Notes: a model not told the origin generated them from the sequence alone. A DNA stretch of 64,000 bases from Amycolatopsis sp. DSM 110486 (GCF_019468465.1 NZ_CP080519.1:2991001-3055000), one strand, 5' to 3'; shown: positions 53,801 to 61,451, counted from the stretch's first letter. Translations and numbers: made by a program.

Positions 53801-54050
53801 GCACGATGGGCATCCCGGGGGTGCGGGATTTGCCGACCGCGGTTATGCCGCGATTGTCCCGTGGCTGGCCGCAACGCGGGAGGCGATCATCTCCTGCGAG
53901 TGCCCGACGGGCTGCCCGTCCTGCGTTCAGTCGCCGAAGTGCGGGAACGGCAACGAACCGCTGGACAAGGCAGGGGCAGTGGCCGTACTGGATACCGTGC
54001 TTGGGGCTTTGCGTCAGCACGGGGAGCAGTGCGGCCACGGTGGTGCGTGA
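50895..54050 (+). CDS. MrfA-type DEAD/DEAH helicase with DUF1998 zinc domain, interrupted by a repeat insertion
   Basis: A 1051-residue superfamily 2 helicase corresponding to mycobacterial Rv3649. Walker A is STGTASGKS at 100-108, motif II is DECH, motif III is SAT, motif VI is QQAGRAGR. The C-terminal DUF1998 domain ends in a four-cysteine metal site CECPTGCPSCVQSPKCGNGN near residue 1000. MrfA, its Bacillus relative, repairs mitomycin-type DNA damage. Typical homologues are about 770-800 residues. Here roughly 255 residues of Gly/Thr/Ala repeats (about 666-922) separate HTRAVWYTVTSDLLGPAHR from PGALHAAEHAAIGLLPLF, which are contiguous in relatives. The start is uncertain: GTG 50895 is used, but GTG 50959 would also suit. 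Confidence 0.9.
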   Translation: MIAHLIDLAPVLSVPCAKLRHVVERGRRLLSRVTAGVPVNENPVTHVAELPARAAGFAAWPEWAAPSVVSAFAGSGVETPWKHQVEAASLAHTGSHVVVSTGTASGKSLAYQLPVLSSLATGSAATALYLSPTKALGADQLRSVSSLDVPGVRAASYDGDTPMTERDWVRAHANWVFTNPDMLHRGILSSHSRWTRFFKNLAYVVVDECHSYRGVFGSHVALLLRRLRRVAAHYGASPVFVLASATTASPAEFASRLTGLPCAAVTEDASPRGARTVALWEPPLLDELTGENGAPVRRSAGVETARILTDLVVEGARSLAFVRSRRGAELTALGARRLLSEVDPALAETVAAYRSGFLPEERRALEAALLSGRLLGVATTNALELGVDIAGLDAVVLAGYPGTLASFWQQAGRAGRSGDEALVVFVARDDPLDTYLVHHPAALLERPVETAVLDPTNPYVLGPQLACAVAELPLTEPELESFGGPAARAVLADLAEEKLLRRRSSGWYWTARERPHAEVGIRGSGGDQIAVVEADSGRMLGTVDPGSACYAVHPGAVYLHQGSSYVVDELDLETGLALVHAEDPDWHTSPREVVDISVLSTQEQCSHGGVTVCLGEVAVTSQVVGYLRRRPSGEVLDHTPLDLPEQSLHTRAVWYTVTSDLLGPAHRVGTGGALGAARAGTVAPVGTGGARVEAEDVEPAGIGGAPSAQPPGATEPGAAPVAAAGKAASDAAASARVERGRVEPEASDTERTASKPAAHGQAKLEPGEPGTAASGARAPKPAEGNRSGSSPVGPEPAERLSREDDEGEPVQESQAAQVASAGTGGALGAARAGTVAPVGTGGARVEAESVESAGTGGALGDIAGAAVVSAGTGGAEGGAGAEARAGAVAPVGTGGARVGAEGEAPVGTGGAGRAPGGAGLVPARVPGALHAAEHAAIGLLPLFATCDRWDIGGVSTAWHEDTGEATVFVHDGHPGGAGFADRGYAAIVPWLAATREAIISCECPTGCPSCVQSPKCGNGNEPLDKAGAVAVLDTVLGALRQHGEQCGHGGA
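52897..53640 (+). repeat. In-frame minisatellite inside the helicase gene
   Basis: Units contain GTGGGGACCGGGGGTGCT or GTGGGGACCGGGGGCGCT, coding VGTGGA. A block of about 115 bases starting at 52897 recurs nearly identically from 53357 (offset 460), and a third, partial block runs from about 53500 to 53635. Between the first two is a unique Pro/Glu/Ser-rich stretch. All units keep the reading frame. Confidence 0.85.
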
Positions 54051-54092
54051 AATCTCTTCAGTTGTCGACGCTGCTTGCCGGGGTCGAACCGG

Positions 54093-54713
54093 TCAGGCAG
54101 CGGTGGTCTCCGCGAGCAGCGGGGCGTGCTCGTCAGCGAGGGCGCGCATGAGCACGTCGTGCACCTCGGCCGGGTCGGGCAGCTGCCAGCCGCACACCTC
54201 GGGCTTCACGCGCCAGTGCACGACACCGTGCTGGAACGGCGACGGCGGCAGCGGGATGTAGCTACCGGCACCGTGCCACTGCACGGACGCCTGCTCGGCG
54301 AGCTCGGCCGGGATGCCGTCGGCGGGCGTGGTGAGGAAGAGCCAGCGGCCGTTGGGCATCGCGACGATCGGCGCGGGGTGCCCGAGAGCACGCAGCAGGC
54401 GGGCGGCGCGCTTGCCCAGCTCGTCGTCGACCTCGATGGCGTCGACGACCGTGCCCGTGGCCACGAGCAGGCTGTGGGTGCGGCTGGAGAACCAGGTGGC
54501 GACCTCGTGGGCGTGGGTGCCGACCAGCTCGCGCCAGTCGTCCCGCACCGGCACCGGCCGGCGCCACGTGAGGTCGTCGCCCTCACCGGTGATCGGCGCC
54601 GGGGTCGCCCCCGGGAGCACCGGCCAGCCGCGCCAGGCGAGGCCGATCGCCTCCGCACGAAGTTCGATGCGGAAGGCGCTCCGCCAGCTGTCCGGCCAAT
54701 TCGCGTCCAACAT
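54093..54713 (-). CDS. Prim-Pol (bifunctional DNA primase/polymerase) domain protein
   Basis: A 206-residue protein resembling the stand-alone N-terminal Prim-Pol domain found in actinobacteria. AFRIELRAEAIGLAWRGWPVLPG opens the fold. HAHEVATWFSSRTHSLLVATGTVVDAIEVDDELGKRAARLL contains the acidic VDAIEVDD expected for the first metal site. IVAMPNGRWLFLTTPADGI and VHWRVKPE follow. The usual second acidic and histidine motifs are not obvious, so catalytic activity is doubtful. ATG 54713 has GCAGGAAAG upstream. It is convergent with the helicase gene (43 bases between stops). Confidence 0.65.
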   Translation of the reverse strand: MLDANWPDSWRSAFRIELRAEAIGLAWRGWPVLPGATPAPITGEGDDLTWRRPVPVRDDWRELVGTHAHEVATWFSSRTHSLLVATGTVVDAIEVDDELGKRAARLLRALGHPAPIVAMPNGRWLFLTTPADGIPAELAEQASVQWHGAGSYIPLPPSPFQHGVVHWRVKPEVCGWQLPDPAEVHDVLMRALADEHAPLLAETTAA

Positions 54714-55134
54714 TGCTTTCCTGCCTTCAAGGTCCGGTTTCGCGCCACCCGGGTCGGGGCCGTTGGTGGCGCACGTCTCACTAAACGGCAATTTGCACAT
54801 TGCGCGGAAGAGCCGCGCGACAACCGGTGGTTACTGGGCGATGAACGCCAGGTAGTCCACCGCTCGGCCGATAACGGACAGCCGATGATCGGCCGTTGAG
54901 ACCCCGCTGAGGCCCCCCAGCACGCGGGTTGACACTTTCACCGCCCTTCGCGGCCGCTGTGGCGCACCACGTCGTTTAGGCCGTTGACCAGCTGCTTTAA
55001 CCGCTCGCCGTTCGTCAGCTACCGCTGCTCGTGGCTGTTCGCCGCTCGTCGAGACAGTGCGTCTGATTGCCCCGGCGATGATCAACACCGGGCGCCACTC
55101 GTCGTAACGGCGGCTGGACGAGCGGTGGCGGGCG
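54714..55134. other. Gene-free spacer with a strong inverted repeat at 54865-54895
   Basis: 421 bases without a credible gene between the prim-pol start and the end of the Tad operon. CGGCCGAT (54865-54872) pairs with ATCGGCCG (54888-54895), and within it GCCGATGATCGGC (54881-54893) is itself a palindrome. This could be a terminator for the Tad operon or an operator of the prim-pol gene. Nothing else stands out. Confidence 0.4.
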
Positions 55135-55485
55135 TCACTCCGGGAGGCCGACGGGGCCGGCCCGGGCCCGCGCCGAGGGCGGCGGCAAGCCGGGGACCGG
55201 CGGCGCCGCTCGCACCTCGACGAGGGCGTCGCGCTCGTGCCAACTGCAGGCGATGACGACCGCGCCCTGATGGTCGGCCACTTCGCGAGCGCGGTCGCAG
55301 GCCCGGGCGGGCCCGTCGGCGGCGTGCGCGGCTGCGGCCAGCGCGCCGAGGTCAGCGGCGGCTTCCACTCGGTGCCGGGCTGCCACGGCCGCGCCGAGCC
55401 AGCAGCCCGCCGCGGCGAGGCCGACGAGCGCGGCGATCACGATCGCCGTCCACACGGTGGCGACGCCGTCGTCGTTGTCCTTCAT
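55135..55485 (-). CDS. Rv3654c-family TadE/TadG-like protein
   Basis: A 116-residue protein with an N-terminal pilin-like helix (GVATVWTAIVIAALVGLAAAGCWLGAAVAARHRVEAAADLGALAAAA). The KDNDDGVATVW start and HRVEAAADLGALAAA are the signature of the small TadE/G-like proteins found beside actinobacterial Tad loci and the Rv3649-type helicase. It is probably exported and membrane-anchored as a minor pilin or pseudopilin. ATG 55485 overlaps the previous stop (ATGA). It is the last gene of the ssd-tadA-tadB-tadC-pilin-tadE series. Confidence 0.82.
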   Translation of the reverse strand: MKDNDDGVATVWTAIVIAALVGLAAAGCWLGAAVAARHRVEAAADLGALAAAAHAADGPARACDRAREVADHQGAVVIACSWHERDALVEVRAAPPVPGLPPPSARARAGPVGLPE

Positions 55486-55820
55486 TGCTGCGCTCCGGGT
55501 TCGGCGACGGCGTAGGCGCTGGCGTCCAGGTGGAAGCCGGTGAGCGTGTCGGTGGTGACCTCGGCGGTGATGCCGTCGCCGGACCGGCGGATGGTGAGGC
55601 GCGCGCCGCGGGGCGCGATCGTCTGCACGACGGCCTCGGCCGCACCGGGCTGTCCGGCGGCGGCCAGGCGCGCGGCTTCGCGGGCGGCGTCGAGGCACTG
55701 GATGTGCCCGAGCACCGCGGCGAGGCCGGCGAGCAGCAGAGCCACCACGGCCGTGAGCGCGCCCAGCGAAAGGGCGGCTTCGACCGTGACCATGCCGCCG
55801 TCCCGGCGACGGCCGGCCAT
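55482..55820 (-). CDS. TadE-family minor pilin
   Basis: A 112-residue protein, MAGRRRDGGMVTVEAALSLGALTAVVALLLAGLAAVLGHIQCLDAAREAARLAAAG. The N-terminus shows a charged leader, then G-MVTVEAALS (Glu at +5), a TadE-like prepilin site, then a hydrophobic helix and the CLDAAREAARLAAAG motif. It corresponds to Rv3655c. The start shares one base with the preceding pilin stop (TGATG), and the end overlaps the next gene. Confidence 0.85.
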   Translation of the reverse strand: MAGRRRDGGMVTVEAALSLGALTAVVALLLAGLAAVLGHIQCLDAAREAARLAAAGQPGAAEAVVQTIAPRGARLTIRRSGDGITAEVTTDTLTGFHLDASAYAVAEPGAQQ

Positions 55821-55984
55821 CAGGTCGCCACCGTGAGGGCCCGCTGCACGAGACCCGACAGCGCCGTGCTGATCGAGTCGCCGCTGAGCAGCACGAACAG
55901 CGCGAGCGCGAACGCCGCCGCGGCCACTGTGCCGATGGCGTACTCCGCCGTGGTGGTGCCCTCGTCTCCGGGGAGGAAGTGCAT
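55820..55984 (-). CDS. Flp-type pilin, DUF4244 family
   Basis: A 54-residue prepilin. The leader MHFLPGDEG is followed by TTTAEYAIGTVAAAAFALALFVLL. Cleavage after Gly9 would place Glu at +5 and Tyr at +6, the exact Flp/class IVb processing rule. The C-terminal helix ends ALSGLVQRALTVAT. It is the probable major subunit of the Tad pilus here and corresponds to Rv3656c. AAAGGA lies 8 bases upstream of the ATG. No prepilin peptidase gene (tadV) is in the window. Confidence 0.88.
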   Translation of the reverse strand: MHFLPGDEGTTTAEYAIGTVAAAAFALALFVLLSGDSISTALSGLVQRALTVAT

Positions 55985-56015
55985 GGTCGGTCCTTTCTGT
56001 CCATTGTGGATTCAT

Positions 56016-56708
56016 CTACAACACGCTCCCGATCCGCTCGGCCAGGCCGAGCACCACCGGCAGCATGCCGAGCACGAAGAACGCGGGAAGGAAACAGAGC
56101 CCCACCGGCAGCGCCAGCGCGACCCCGGCCCGTTCCGCGCGTTCCTCGGCCTCGACGCCGATCCCGTCGCGCAGGCGGCGGGAGACTTCGTCGGCCGTCG
56201 CGGCGAGCGCCGCGCCGGACCGGGCCGTACGGGTCGCGGCGACTGACAGCTCCTCGAACCCGGGCCGGGTTTTGAGCTGGGCCCAGGCTTCGGCCGGTCC
56301 CGCGCCGAGGGCGAGGAGGTTGGCGGTGGCTTTCATGGCGGTCGACGTGTGCTCGGGCGCGGTGGCGCTGACGGCTTCGAGGGCCGTCGGCACCGGCAGG
56401 CCCGTGCGGAGGCAGGCGCCGAGGAGGTCGAGGGTGGCGGCGGAGTTCAGGCGCTCGGTGACGTCGTCGCGGGGTTTCGGTCGGCGGGAGCGGTGGAGGA
56501 GCCACCAGGCTGTTGCTCCCGCCAGTGCGCCACCCGTAATTCCGGCGACTACGGCTACCGATGCGCCGGCCACTGCGGCGGCGAGGGCGTGTCTCGTGCC
56601 GAGGCTCGGGAGTGTCGGTCGCCATGTGGTTGGTGGCGCGAGGCTCCGCGGCTTCGGCGCGCTGGGCCAGACGAGGAGCGCGACGGCGGCGAGGACGTAC
56701 GGCGTCAT
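56016..56708 (-). CDS. TadC-like type II secretion F-domain membrane protein
   Basis: A 230-residue inner-membrane platform protein of a Tad pilus. It has N-terminal helices, a cytoplasmic T2SSF domain (LLGACLRTGLPVPTALEAVSATAPEHTSTAM...) and C-terminal helices (GVALALPVGLCFLPAFFVLGMLPVVLGL). It starts at ATG 56708, overlapping the tadB stop by four bases. It lies 31 bases before the pilin gene. It corresponds to Rv3657c. With TadB it anchors the ATPase. Confidence 0.88.
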   Translation of the reverse strand: MTPYVLAAVALLVWPSAPKPRSLAPPTTWRPTLPSLGTRHALAAAVAGASVAVVAGITGGALAGATAWWLLHRSRRPKPRDDVTERLNSAATLDLLGACLRTGLPVPTALEAVSATAPEHTSTAMKATANLLALGAGPAEAWAQLKTRPGFEELSVAATRTARSGAALAATADEVSRRLRDGIGVEAEERAERAGVALALPVGLCFLPAFFVLGMLPVVLGLAERIGSVL

Positions 56709-57457
56709 CGGACCTCCCGGCGGCCGGTGAGCACGCGGGACCACGCGGTGCCCGCCCAGAGGAGTGCGGCGCCCGCCACCAGGAACAGCTGCCCGAGGAC
56801 GGTCTGGGTGAGCACGGTCAGCGGCTCGGCGCCGATGGCCTGCCCCATGGCGAGGCAGAGGACGGGCAGCCCGGTCAGCACGGTCGCGCTCATCCGCGGG
56901 CCGGCCATCTTGGCGTGCAACCGCCGGGCGTACAGGGTGGCGGCGTCGACGTCGCGGCGAGTGGCGTCGAGGGTGTCGGCGATGGGGAGGCCGTGCCTGC
57001 GGGCGAGGGTCCAGGCCGCTGCGAGTTCCGGGAGTTCCGGGGATTCGAGTGCGCCGTCGAGTCTTGCGGCGGTGGCCAGGTTGGTGAGCTCGCCGGCCAG
57101 AGCGGGGACGGCTTCGGCGGCCGCTTCTGCCGCGAGTACCGGATGAGCGCCGGCCCGCAGCTCGGCGACCATCGTGCGGAGCGCGGCCGAGGTCTGCTCG
57201 GCTCGGGCGAGCCCCGCGGAGGTTTCCCTTCTGCTGCGCCGTTCCTGCCTTGCCGCCACGGTGATCAACGCGGTCGCCATTGCGGCTCCGACTCCGGCGA
57301 GCGGAAGAGCGAGGAGCGTCGGCAACACCCAGACGGCTTGGCGCGGTGGCGTGGGGATGGTGAGCCGTCGCCGCGGTGGTGCCTTCAGCCGGGTCGGCAG
57401 GGTCGGCCAGGTGAGGAGAGCGGTGCCGAAGCAGAGGAACGGCCAGGCGGTGATCAC
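56705..57457 (-). CDS. TadB-like type II secretion F-domain membrane protein
   Basis: A 250-residue membrane protein from GTG 57457 (VITAWPFLCFGTALLTWP), with GAGGAGACGACCGC upstream as ribosome-binding region. Helices at the N-terminus and in the middle (LPTLLALPLAGVGAAMATALITVA) precede a T2SSF domain (LRTMVAELRAGAHPVLAAEAAAEAVPALAGEL...) and C-terminal helices. It forms the Tad platform with the next gene. A 19-base direct repeat links its start region with the tadA stop region. Confidence 0.87.
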   Translation of the reverse strand: MITAWPFLCFGTALLTWPTLPTRLKAPPRRRLTIPTPPRQAVWVLPTLLALPLAGVGAAMATALITVAARQERRSRRETSAGLARAEQTSAALRTMVAELRAGAHPVLAAEAAAEAVPALAGELTNLATAARLDGALESPELPELAAAWTLARRHGLPIADTLDATRRDVDAATLYARRLHAKMAGPRMSATVLTGLPVLCLAMGQAIGAEPLTVLTQTVLGQLFLVAGAALLWAGTAWSRVLTGRREVR

Positions 57458-57526
57458 GCGGTCGTCTCCTCTGCGCTGAAGGGTCTGGTCGCTCGCGAGC
57501 AGGTCGGGATCACGCGGTCGTCTCCT
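57452..57526. repeat. 19-bp direct repeat joining tadA stop and tadB start
   Basis: GATCACGCGGTCGTCTCCT occurs at 57452-57470 and 57508-57526. On the coding strand both read AGGAGACGACCGCGTGATC. In the tadA copy the frame gives the stop TGA; in the tadB copy the GTG is the start. Confidence 0.85.
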
Positions 57527-58646
57527 CGAAGAGGGGGCGGTAAGGGGTCCAGTGGCCGTCGCGCCAGATGGGGGTGGTGTGGGTGGTCGCGGTGGTGCGG
57601 TGGAGGGTCGCGATTTCGGTGAGGCGGCGGGCGCCGGTGGGGTCACGGCGGAGGTGGAGGACGACGCGGATGGCGGCGGCCAGCTGGCTGTGGAGGGCGT
57701 CGCCGGTGAGGCCGCCCAGGGAGGCGAGCGCTTCGAGGCGTGCGGGGACCTCGGAGGGTGAGTTGGCGTGGAGGGTGCAGGCGCCGCCGTCGTGGCCGGT
57801 GTTGAGGGCGTTGAGCAGGGAGCAGACTTCGGCGCCGCGGACTTCACCGACCACCAGGCGGTCGGGGCGCATGCGCAGCGCCTGGCGGACGAGCTCGGGC
57901 AGCTCGACGGCGCCGGCGCCTTCGACGTTGGCCGGGCGCGCGACGAGGCTGACGAACTGCGGGTGCGCGGGGCGCAGTTCGCCGGCGTCCTCGACGCAGA
58001 TGATGCGTTCGCGCGGGCTGACTTCGGCGAGGAGTGCACTGAGGAGGGTCGTCTTGCCGGCACCGGTGCCGCCCGTGACCAGGAACGCGAGGCGGCGCGT
58101 GATGATCGAGCGGAGGATGTCGGCGCCTTCTTCGTTGACGACGCCGAGTGCGGTCAGGGTGTCGAGCGTGTGCGTCGCGGGGCGGAGGACGCGCAGGGAC
58201 AGGCAGGTGCCGTGGGGCGCGATCGGCGGCAGGACGGCGTGGACACGGACGTGCCCGCCCGGGACGGGGAGCCAACCGTCCACATAGGGCTGCGCGTCGT
58301 CGAGGCGCCGGCCCGCCGCGAGAGCGAGGCGCTGCGCCAGCCGGCGAACGGCTTCTTCATCGGCAAAGCGGACGTCGGTGCGGGTCAGGCCGGAGTCGCC
58401 GTCGGTCCAGGTCTGGTCGGGCGCCGTGACGAGAACGTCGGTGACGGTGGGGTCCTCCAAGAGCGGCGCGAGAGGACCGGCGCCGACGAACTCGTCGTGG
58501 GCCTGGCGGACGGCGTCGAGGACCCCGTCGTGGCTGAGGGTGCCGCCGGCTTCCGCGCGCACGGCCTCCGCGACGGCGACGGGGTCCGCGAGGCGGCTCT
58601 CACCGGCGAGCCGATTGCGGACACGCTCGACGAATTCGGTGGTCAT
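57510..58646 (-). CDS. TadA/CpaF-type pilus assembly ATPase
   Basis: A 378-residue hexameric secretion ATPase that powers Tad pilus assembly. The N-terminal domain contains GAGPLAPLLEDPTVTDVLV. Walker A is GGTGAGKTT at 192-200, followed by the Asp box (IICVEDAGELR) and Walker B-like MRPDRLVVGEVRGAE. The His box is in NALNTGHDGGACTLHANS. It starts at ATG 58646; upstream in-frame codons lack homology. It corresponds to Rv3659c. It is 340 bases downstream of ssd and 52 bases before tadB. Confidence 0.94.
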   Translation of the reverse strand: MTTEFVERVRNRLAGESRLADPVAVAEAVRAEAGGTLSHDGVLDAVRQAHDEFVGAGPLAPLLEDPTVTDVLVTAPDQTWTDGDSGLTRTDVRFADEEAVRRLAQRLALAAGRRLDDAQPYVDGWLPVPGGHVRVHAVLPPIAPHGTCLSLRVLRPATHTLDTLTALGVVNEEGADILRSIITRRLAFLVTGGTGAGKTTLLSALLAEVSPRERIICVEDAGELRPAHPQFVSLVARPANVEGAGAVELPELVRQALRMRPDRLVVGEVRGAEVCSLLNALNTGHDGGACTLHANSPSEVPARLEALASLGGLTGDALHSQLAAAIRVVLHLRRDPTGARRLTEIATLHRTTATTHTTPIWRDGHWTPYRPLFEETTA

Positions 58647-58986
58647 GTCGGTGGCTTCGGGTAAGTGGGCATGGCTGGGCTCCAGAGGCGACGCACGATG
58701 GATGGGTTGGTGGTAAAGGGAAAGGACAAGGACCACGCGATCTGCCGAGTGCAGGCGAGCCATGTCGGGCGCACCGAGCGGGCGCCGACCGGAACGACGG
58801 ACGACTTACTTCACACGGCAGCTCGGGCTACGGCCCGCACCGCAGCGCGTGCCTCAACCGGACGGCATGGTCGCGGCACGAGCGCCAAGGCGGAGGCGAA
58901 CCGAGGGCGGATTTCGGCAAATGACGTCGGCCCACCACGCCGCCGCCTACGGGGTAGTCGACCGCCCCTGCAACCTCGACCCCATC
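58647..58986. other. Spacer between ssd and tadA, no feature recognised
   Basis: 340 bases without a supported gene. An A/G-rich patch (GGTAAAGGGAAAGGACAAGG near 58713) is the only compositional oddity. A tadA promoter could lie here, but no clear boxes are visible. Confidence 0.4.
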
Positions 58987-60048
58987 TCAAGCCGCCGCAG
59001 GGAGGGCGGCCGACGATGGGTGGAGTTCGGCGAGGACGGCACGCGCCGCGGTGACCAGGGCTCCCTTGGGTGGGAGGTCGAACTCGCCCGTTTCGAGGGT
59101 GGCGGCGACGCGGCGTTCGGGTGGCAAGGTGGCGAGCAGGGGTGGGCCGAGGAGCGCCGTGGTGCGGGATGGGGGTGCGCCGGCGTGGGGGTGTCCACTT
59201 GCGACAATGGCGAGCCGGTCGGCGTGGGGCCTGAGGAGGTCGAGGACCTGCCGTGCGGCCATGCAGGCGCGGAATTCGACCGGGACGACCAAGACCACCA
59301 GGTCCGCGAGAGAGGCGACGGCCAAGGCGCCCTCGTCGAGGTGGCGGGGCAGGTCGCAGACGACAGTGCGGCCCGAGCGGCGACCGGCGGTGACGACGGC
59401 GGAAAGGGCGCGCGGGTCGGGGCCGGGGCCGGTGCGGCCGCAAGCCAGCACGGGCAGGGTGCCATGGCGAGGGAGGGCATCGACCAGAGACGGCAGCGAG
59501 ACGCGGCCGGACAACCGGACGTCGGGCCAGCGGTGGCCGGGAGTGTTTTCCAAGCCCAGTGGGAGATCCAGGCCGCCGCCCAGGGGATCGCAGTCGACGA
59601 GCAGCGCCAGGCCGGCTCGGTCCGCTTCGACGGCCGTGGCTGCCGCCAGCACGGAAGCACCCGCGCCGCCGCGACCGCCGAGGAAGGCGAGGACCGGGCC
59701 GGGGTGTTCGGCGGGGGCGTCGGCGACGTCGGCGAAAGCCACTGTCAGGTCGGATTCGTCGTCGGGCAGGCACAGGACCCGCCGGGCGCCGACGAGGGCC
59801 GCGCGACGCCAGGACTCGACGTCCACCGCGCCTTTCGACACCACCAAAACGCCGTCGCGACGAGGTAAGTGCAGGTCGTCGGCGGAGTCCTCGTCGATCA
59901 CGACCAGCGGTGCCCGCGTCCAGCGTGGACGCGCGGCCGCGAGATCCGGTGCGCGGTCGAGCTCGCAGCCGGCGACCGCGGCGACGCGCAGGATCTCGTC
60001 GAGCACCGCGCCGTCGGCGGCGACGACAAGTGGACGTGCGGTTCTCAT
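58987..60048 (-). CDS. ssd: Ssd/TadZ-like septum-site and Tad-associated P-loop protein
   Basis: A 353-residue MinD/ParA-superfamily protein corresponding to Rv3660c (Ssd), also viewed as a CpaE/TadZ-like localisation factor for Tad pili. The N-terminal response-regulator-like part (RPLVVAADGAVLDEILRVAAVAGCEL) is followed by the ATPase fold from about residue 115. The deviant Walker A reads FLGGRGGAGASVLA, lacking both signature lysines. LLVDCDPLGGGLDLPLGLE is the switch region with the conserved Asp. Reduced ATP hydrolysis is expected, as reported for Ssd-type proteins. GGGGGAGG precedes ATG 60048. It is the first gene of the Tad operon. Confidence 0.88.
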   Translation of the reverse strand: MRTARPLVVAADGAVLDEILRVAAVAGCELDRAPDLAAARPRWTRAPLVVIDEDSADDLHLPRRDGVLVVSKGAVDVESWRRAALVGARRVLCLPDDESDLTVAFADVADAPAEHPGPVLAFLGGRGGAGASVLAAATAVEADRAGLALLVDCDPLGGGLDLPLGLENTPGHRWPDVRLSGRVSLPSLVDALPRHGTLPVLACGRTGPGPDPRALSAVVTAGRRSGRTVVCDLPRHLDEGALAVASLADLVVLVVPVEFRACMAARQVLDLLRPHADRLAIVASGHPHAGAPPSRTTALLGPPLLATLPPERRVAATLETGEFDLPPKGALVTAARAVLAELHPSSAALPAAA

Positions 60049-60334
60049 GAAGGCCTCCCCCTTGCGGAGCGGAACCCGGGCCACGTGGACCGGGTCCCAC
60101 CAAGATCGCCCGGCCCGGACGCGACGGCAATGGCCAACCGCGCAGCCTGTGGACAACCTGTGGCTTGTGGACAACTTCCCGCCGAAACGGCTCGGCGCGG
60201 AGTTCCGGTCGGATCGATGAGGCACAATGCGCGACCAGCCGTGACCCCTGAACCGGGGAATTCCAGGCAATCTCGTAATTGCCACGAAAAACATCCTGGC
60301 GATCCGCGAACGCGGAGGAAGAAATGCACTACCC

Positions 60335-60434
60335 CCAGAAAAGAGGGCGGCCCTCGCCAGGGGGGAGGGACGAGGGCCGCCGGTGGGTTCAGCCCCGGGG
60401 GGTCGGACTGAACCGGCCCGGTTGGACACCGGGT
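60335..60434 (-). ncRNA. 6C small RNA
   Basis: On the minus strand, two hairpins each display a run of six cytosines in the loop, the hallmark of actinobacterial 6C RNA. The first has stem GGTTCAG/CTGAACC (about 60385-60414) with CCCCCC. The second has stem GGCGGCCCTCG/CGAGGGCCGCC (60346-60356 and 60371-60381), also with CCCCCC, and is followed by TCTTTTCT as terminator. A TACAGT -10 box (complement of 60441-60446) places the 5' end near 60434. The M. tuberculosis 6C RNA (B11) has the same place and strand, between Rv3660c and Rv3661. Confidence 0.9.
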
Positions 60435-60605
60435 TCCCACACTGTAACTCCCCCGGGCACCGGTTGGCGCCGCAATCGACACCTACGATTCGGTAACGGC
60501 ATCCAAAGCCGGATGTAGTGTCCTGTCATGGATTTTCCGCCGGGCGGGCGCGCCGGTGTTCGATCAACGCGAGTACGCGGGCGCCGCTTCTCCTATCCTG
60601 ATCAC

Positions 60606-61451
60606 GTGGCCGAACCCAGCACCGCGCCGCCGCGCGAATCCCACCCCGAAGAACCCCGGCGAGCCGTCGCCGCGTTCTTCGATCTCGACAAGACCATCAT
60701 CGCTTCTTCCAGCGCGCTGGCGTTCAGCAAACCATTACTCAGAGAAGGGCTGATCAACCGCCGAGCCGCTTTACGTAGTGCGTACGCACAACTCGTCTTC
60801 TCCCTAGCAGGTGCCGACGCCGACAAGACCGAACGCATGCGCGCCGAGGTTTCGAAGCTCTGCGCCGGCTGGGATGTCGCCCAGGTTTCCGCGATCGTGC
60901 GAGAAACGCTCCACGACGTGGTGGACCCCCTCGTGTACGTCGAGGCCACCGATCTCATCAACCGCCACCTCGCCGACGGCCACGACGTCGTCGTCCTCTC
61001 CGCCACCGGTGAAGAGGTCGCCGCACCCGTCGCCGCGATGCTCGGCGCCACGCGTTGCGTCGCCACGCGCATGGAGATCGCCGACGGGCGCTACACCGGC
61101 GAAGTCGCCTTCTACTGCTACGGCGACAACAAAGCTGTCGCCGCGAAGCAGCTCTCCGCGACGTACGGGTACGACCTCGCCGAGTGCTTCGCCTACACCG
61201 ATTCGAGCACCGACATTCCGCTCCTGGAGACCGTCGGCCACCCGCACGCCGTGAACCCCGACAAGCTCCTGCGGCGCGAAGCCGGCGAACGCGGCTGGCC
61301 GATCCTCACGTTCGAACGCCCGATGTCACTGCGCAGCCGGATCCCCGCCCGTTCCGCGGGCATGGTCGCGCTCGGCGTGGGCGCCTTCGCGGCGGGCGCC
61401 ACCTGGTACAGCCTGAGTCGTCGCCGACGGTTCCGAACGCCCCCGCGCTAG
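60606..61451 (+). CDS. HAD-IB family phosphatase with C-terminal membrane anchor
   Basis: A 281-residue HAD hydrolase of the SerB/CicA-like subgroup, corresponding to Rv3661. Motif I is FFDLDKT (Asp26, Asp28), motif II LSATGE, the lysine motif GDNKAVAAK and motif IV TDSSTDIPLL. A C-terminal helix (MVALGVGAFAAGATWY) followed by SRRRR suggests membrane attachment. Natural substrate unknown; SerB-like phosphoserine activity is not implied. TATCCT at 60594-60599 is a good -10 box and would put transcription start at 60606, exactly the GTG, so the mRNA is probably leaderless. A longer in-frame start at 60528 is less likely. Confidence 0.9.
   Translation: MAEPSTAPPRESHPEEPRRAVAAFFDLDKTIIASSSALAFSKPLLREGLINRRAALRSAYAQLVFSLAGADADKTERMRAEVSKLCAGWDVAQVSAIVRETLHDVVDPLVYVEATDLINRHLADGHDVVVLSATGEEVAAPVAAMLGATRCVATRMEIADGRYTGEVAFYCYGDNKAVAAKQLSATYGYDLAECFAYTDSSTDIPLLETVGHPHAVNPDKLLRREAGERGWPILTFERPMSLRSRIPARSAGMVALGVGAFAAGATWYSLSRRRRFRTPPR

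Noticed and set aside
54831..55088. Small gene in the prim-pol/Tad spacer
   Set aside because: The 85-codon frame is Arg-rich, overlaps the inverted repeat and has no ribosome-binding site or conserved feature.
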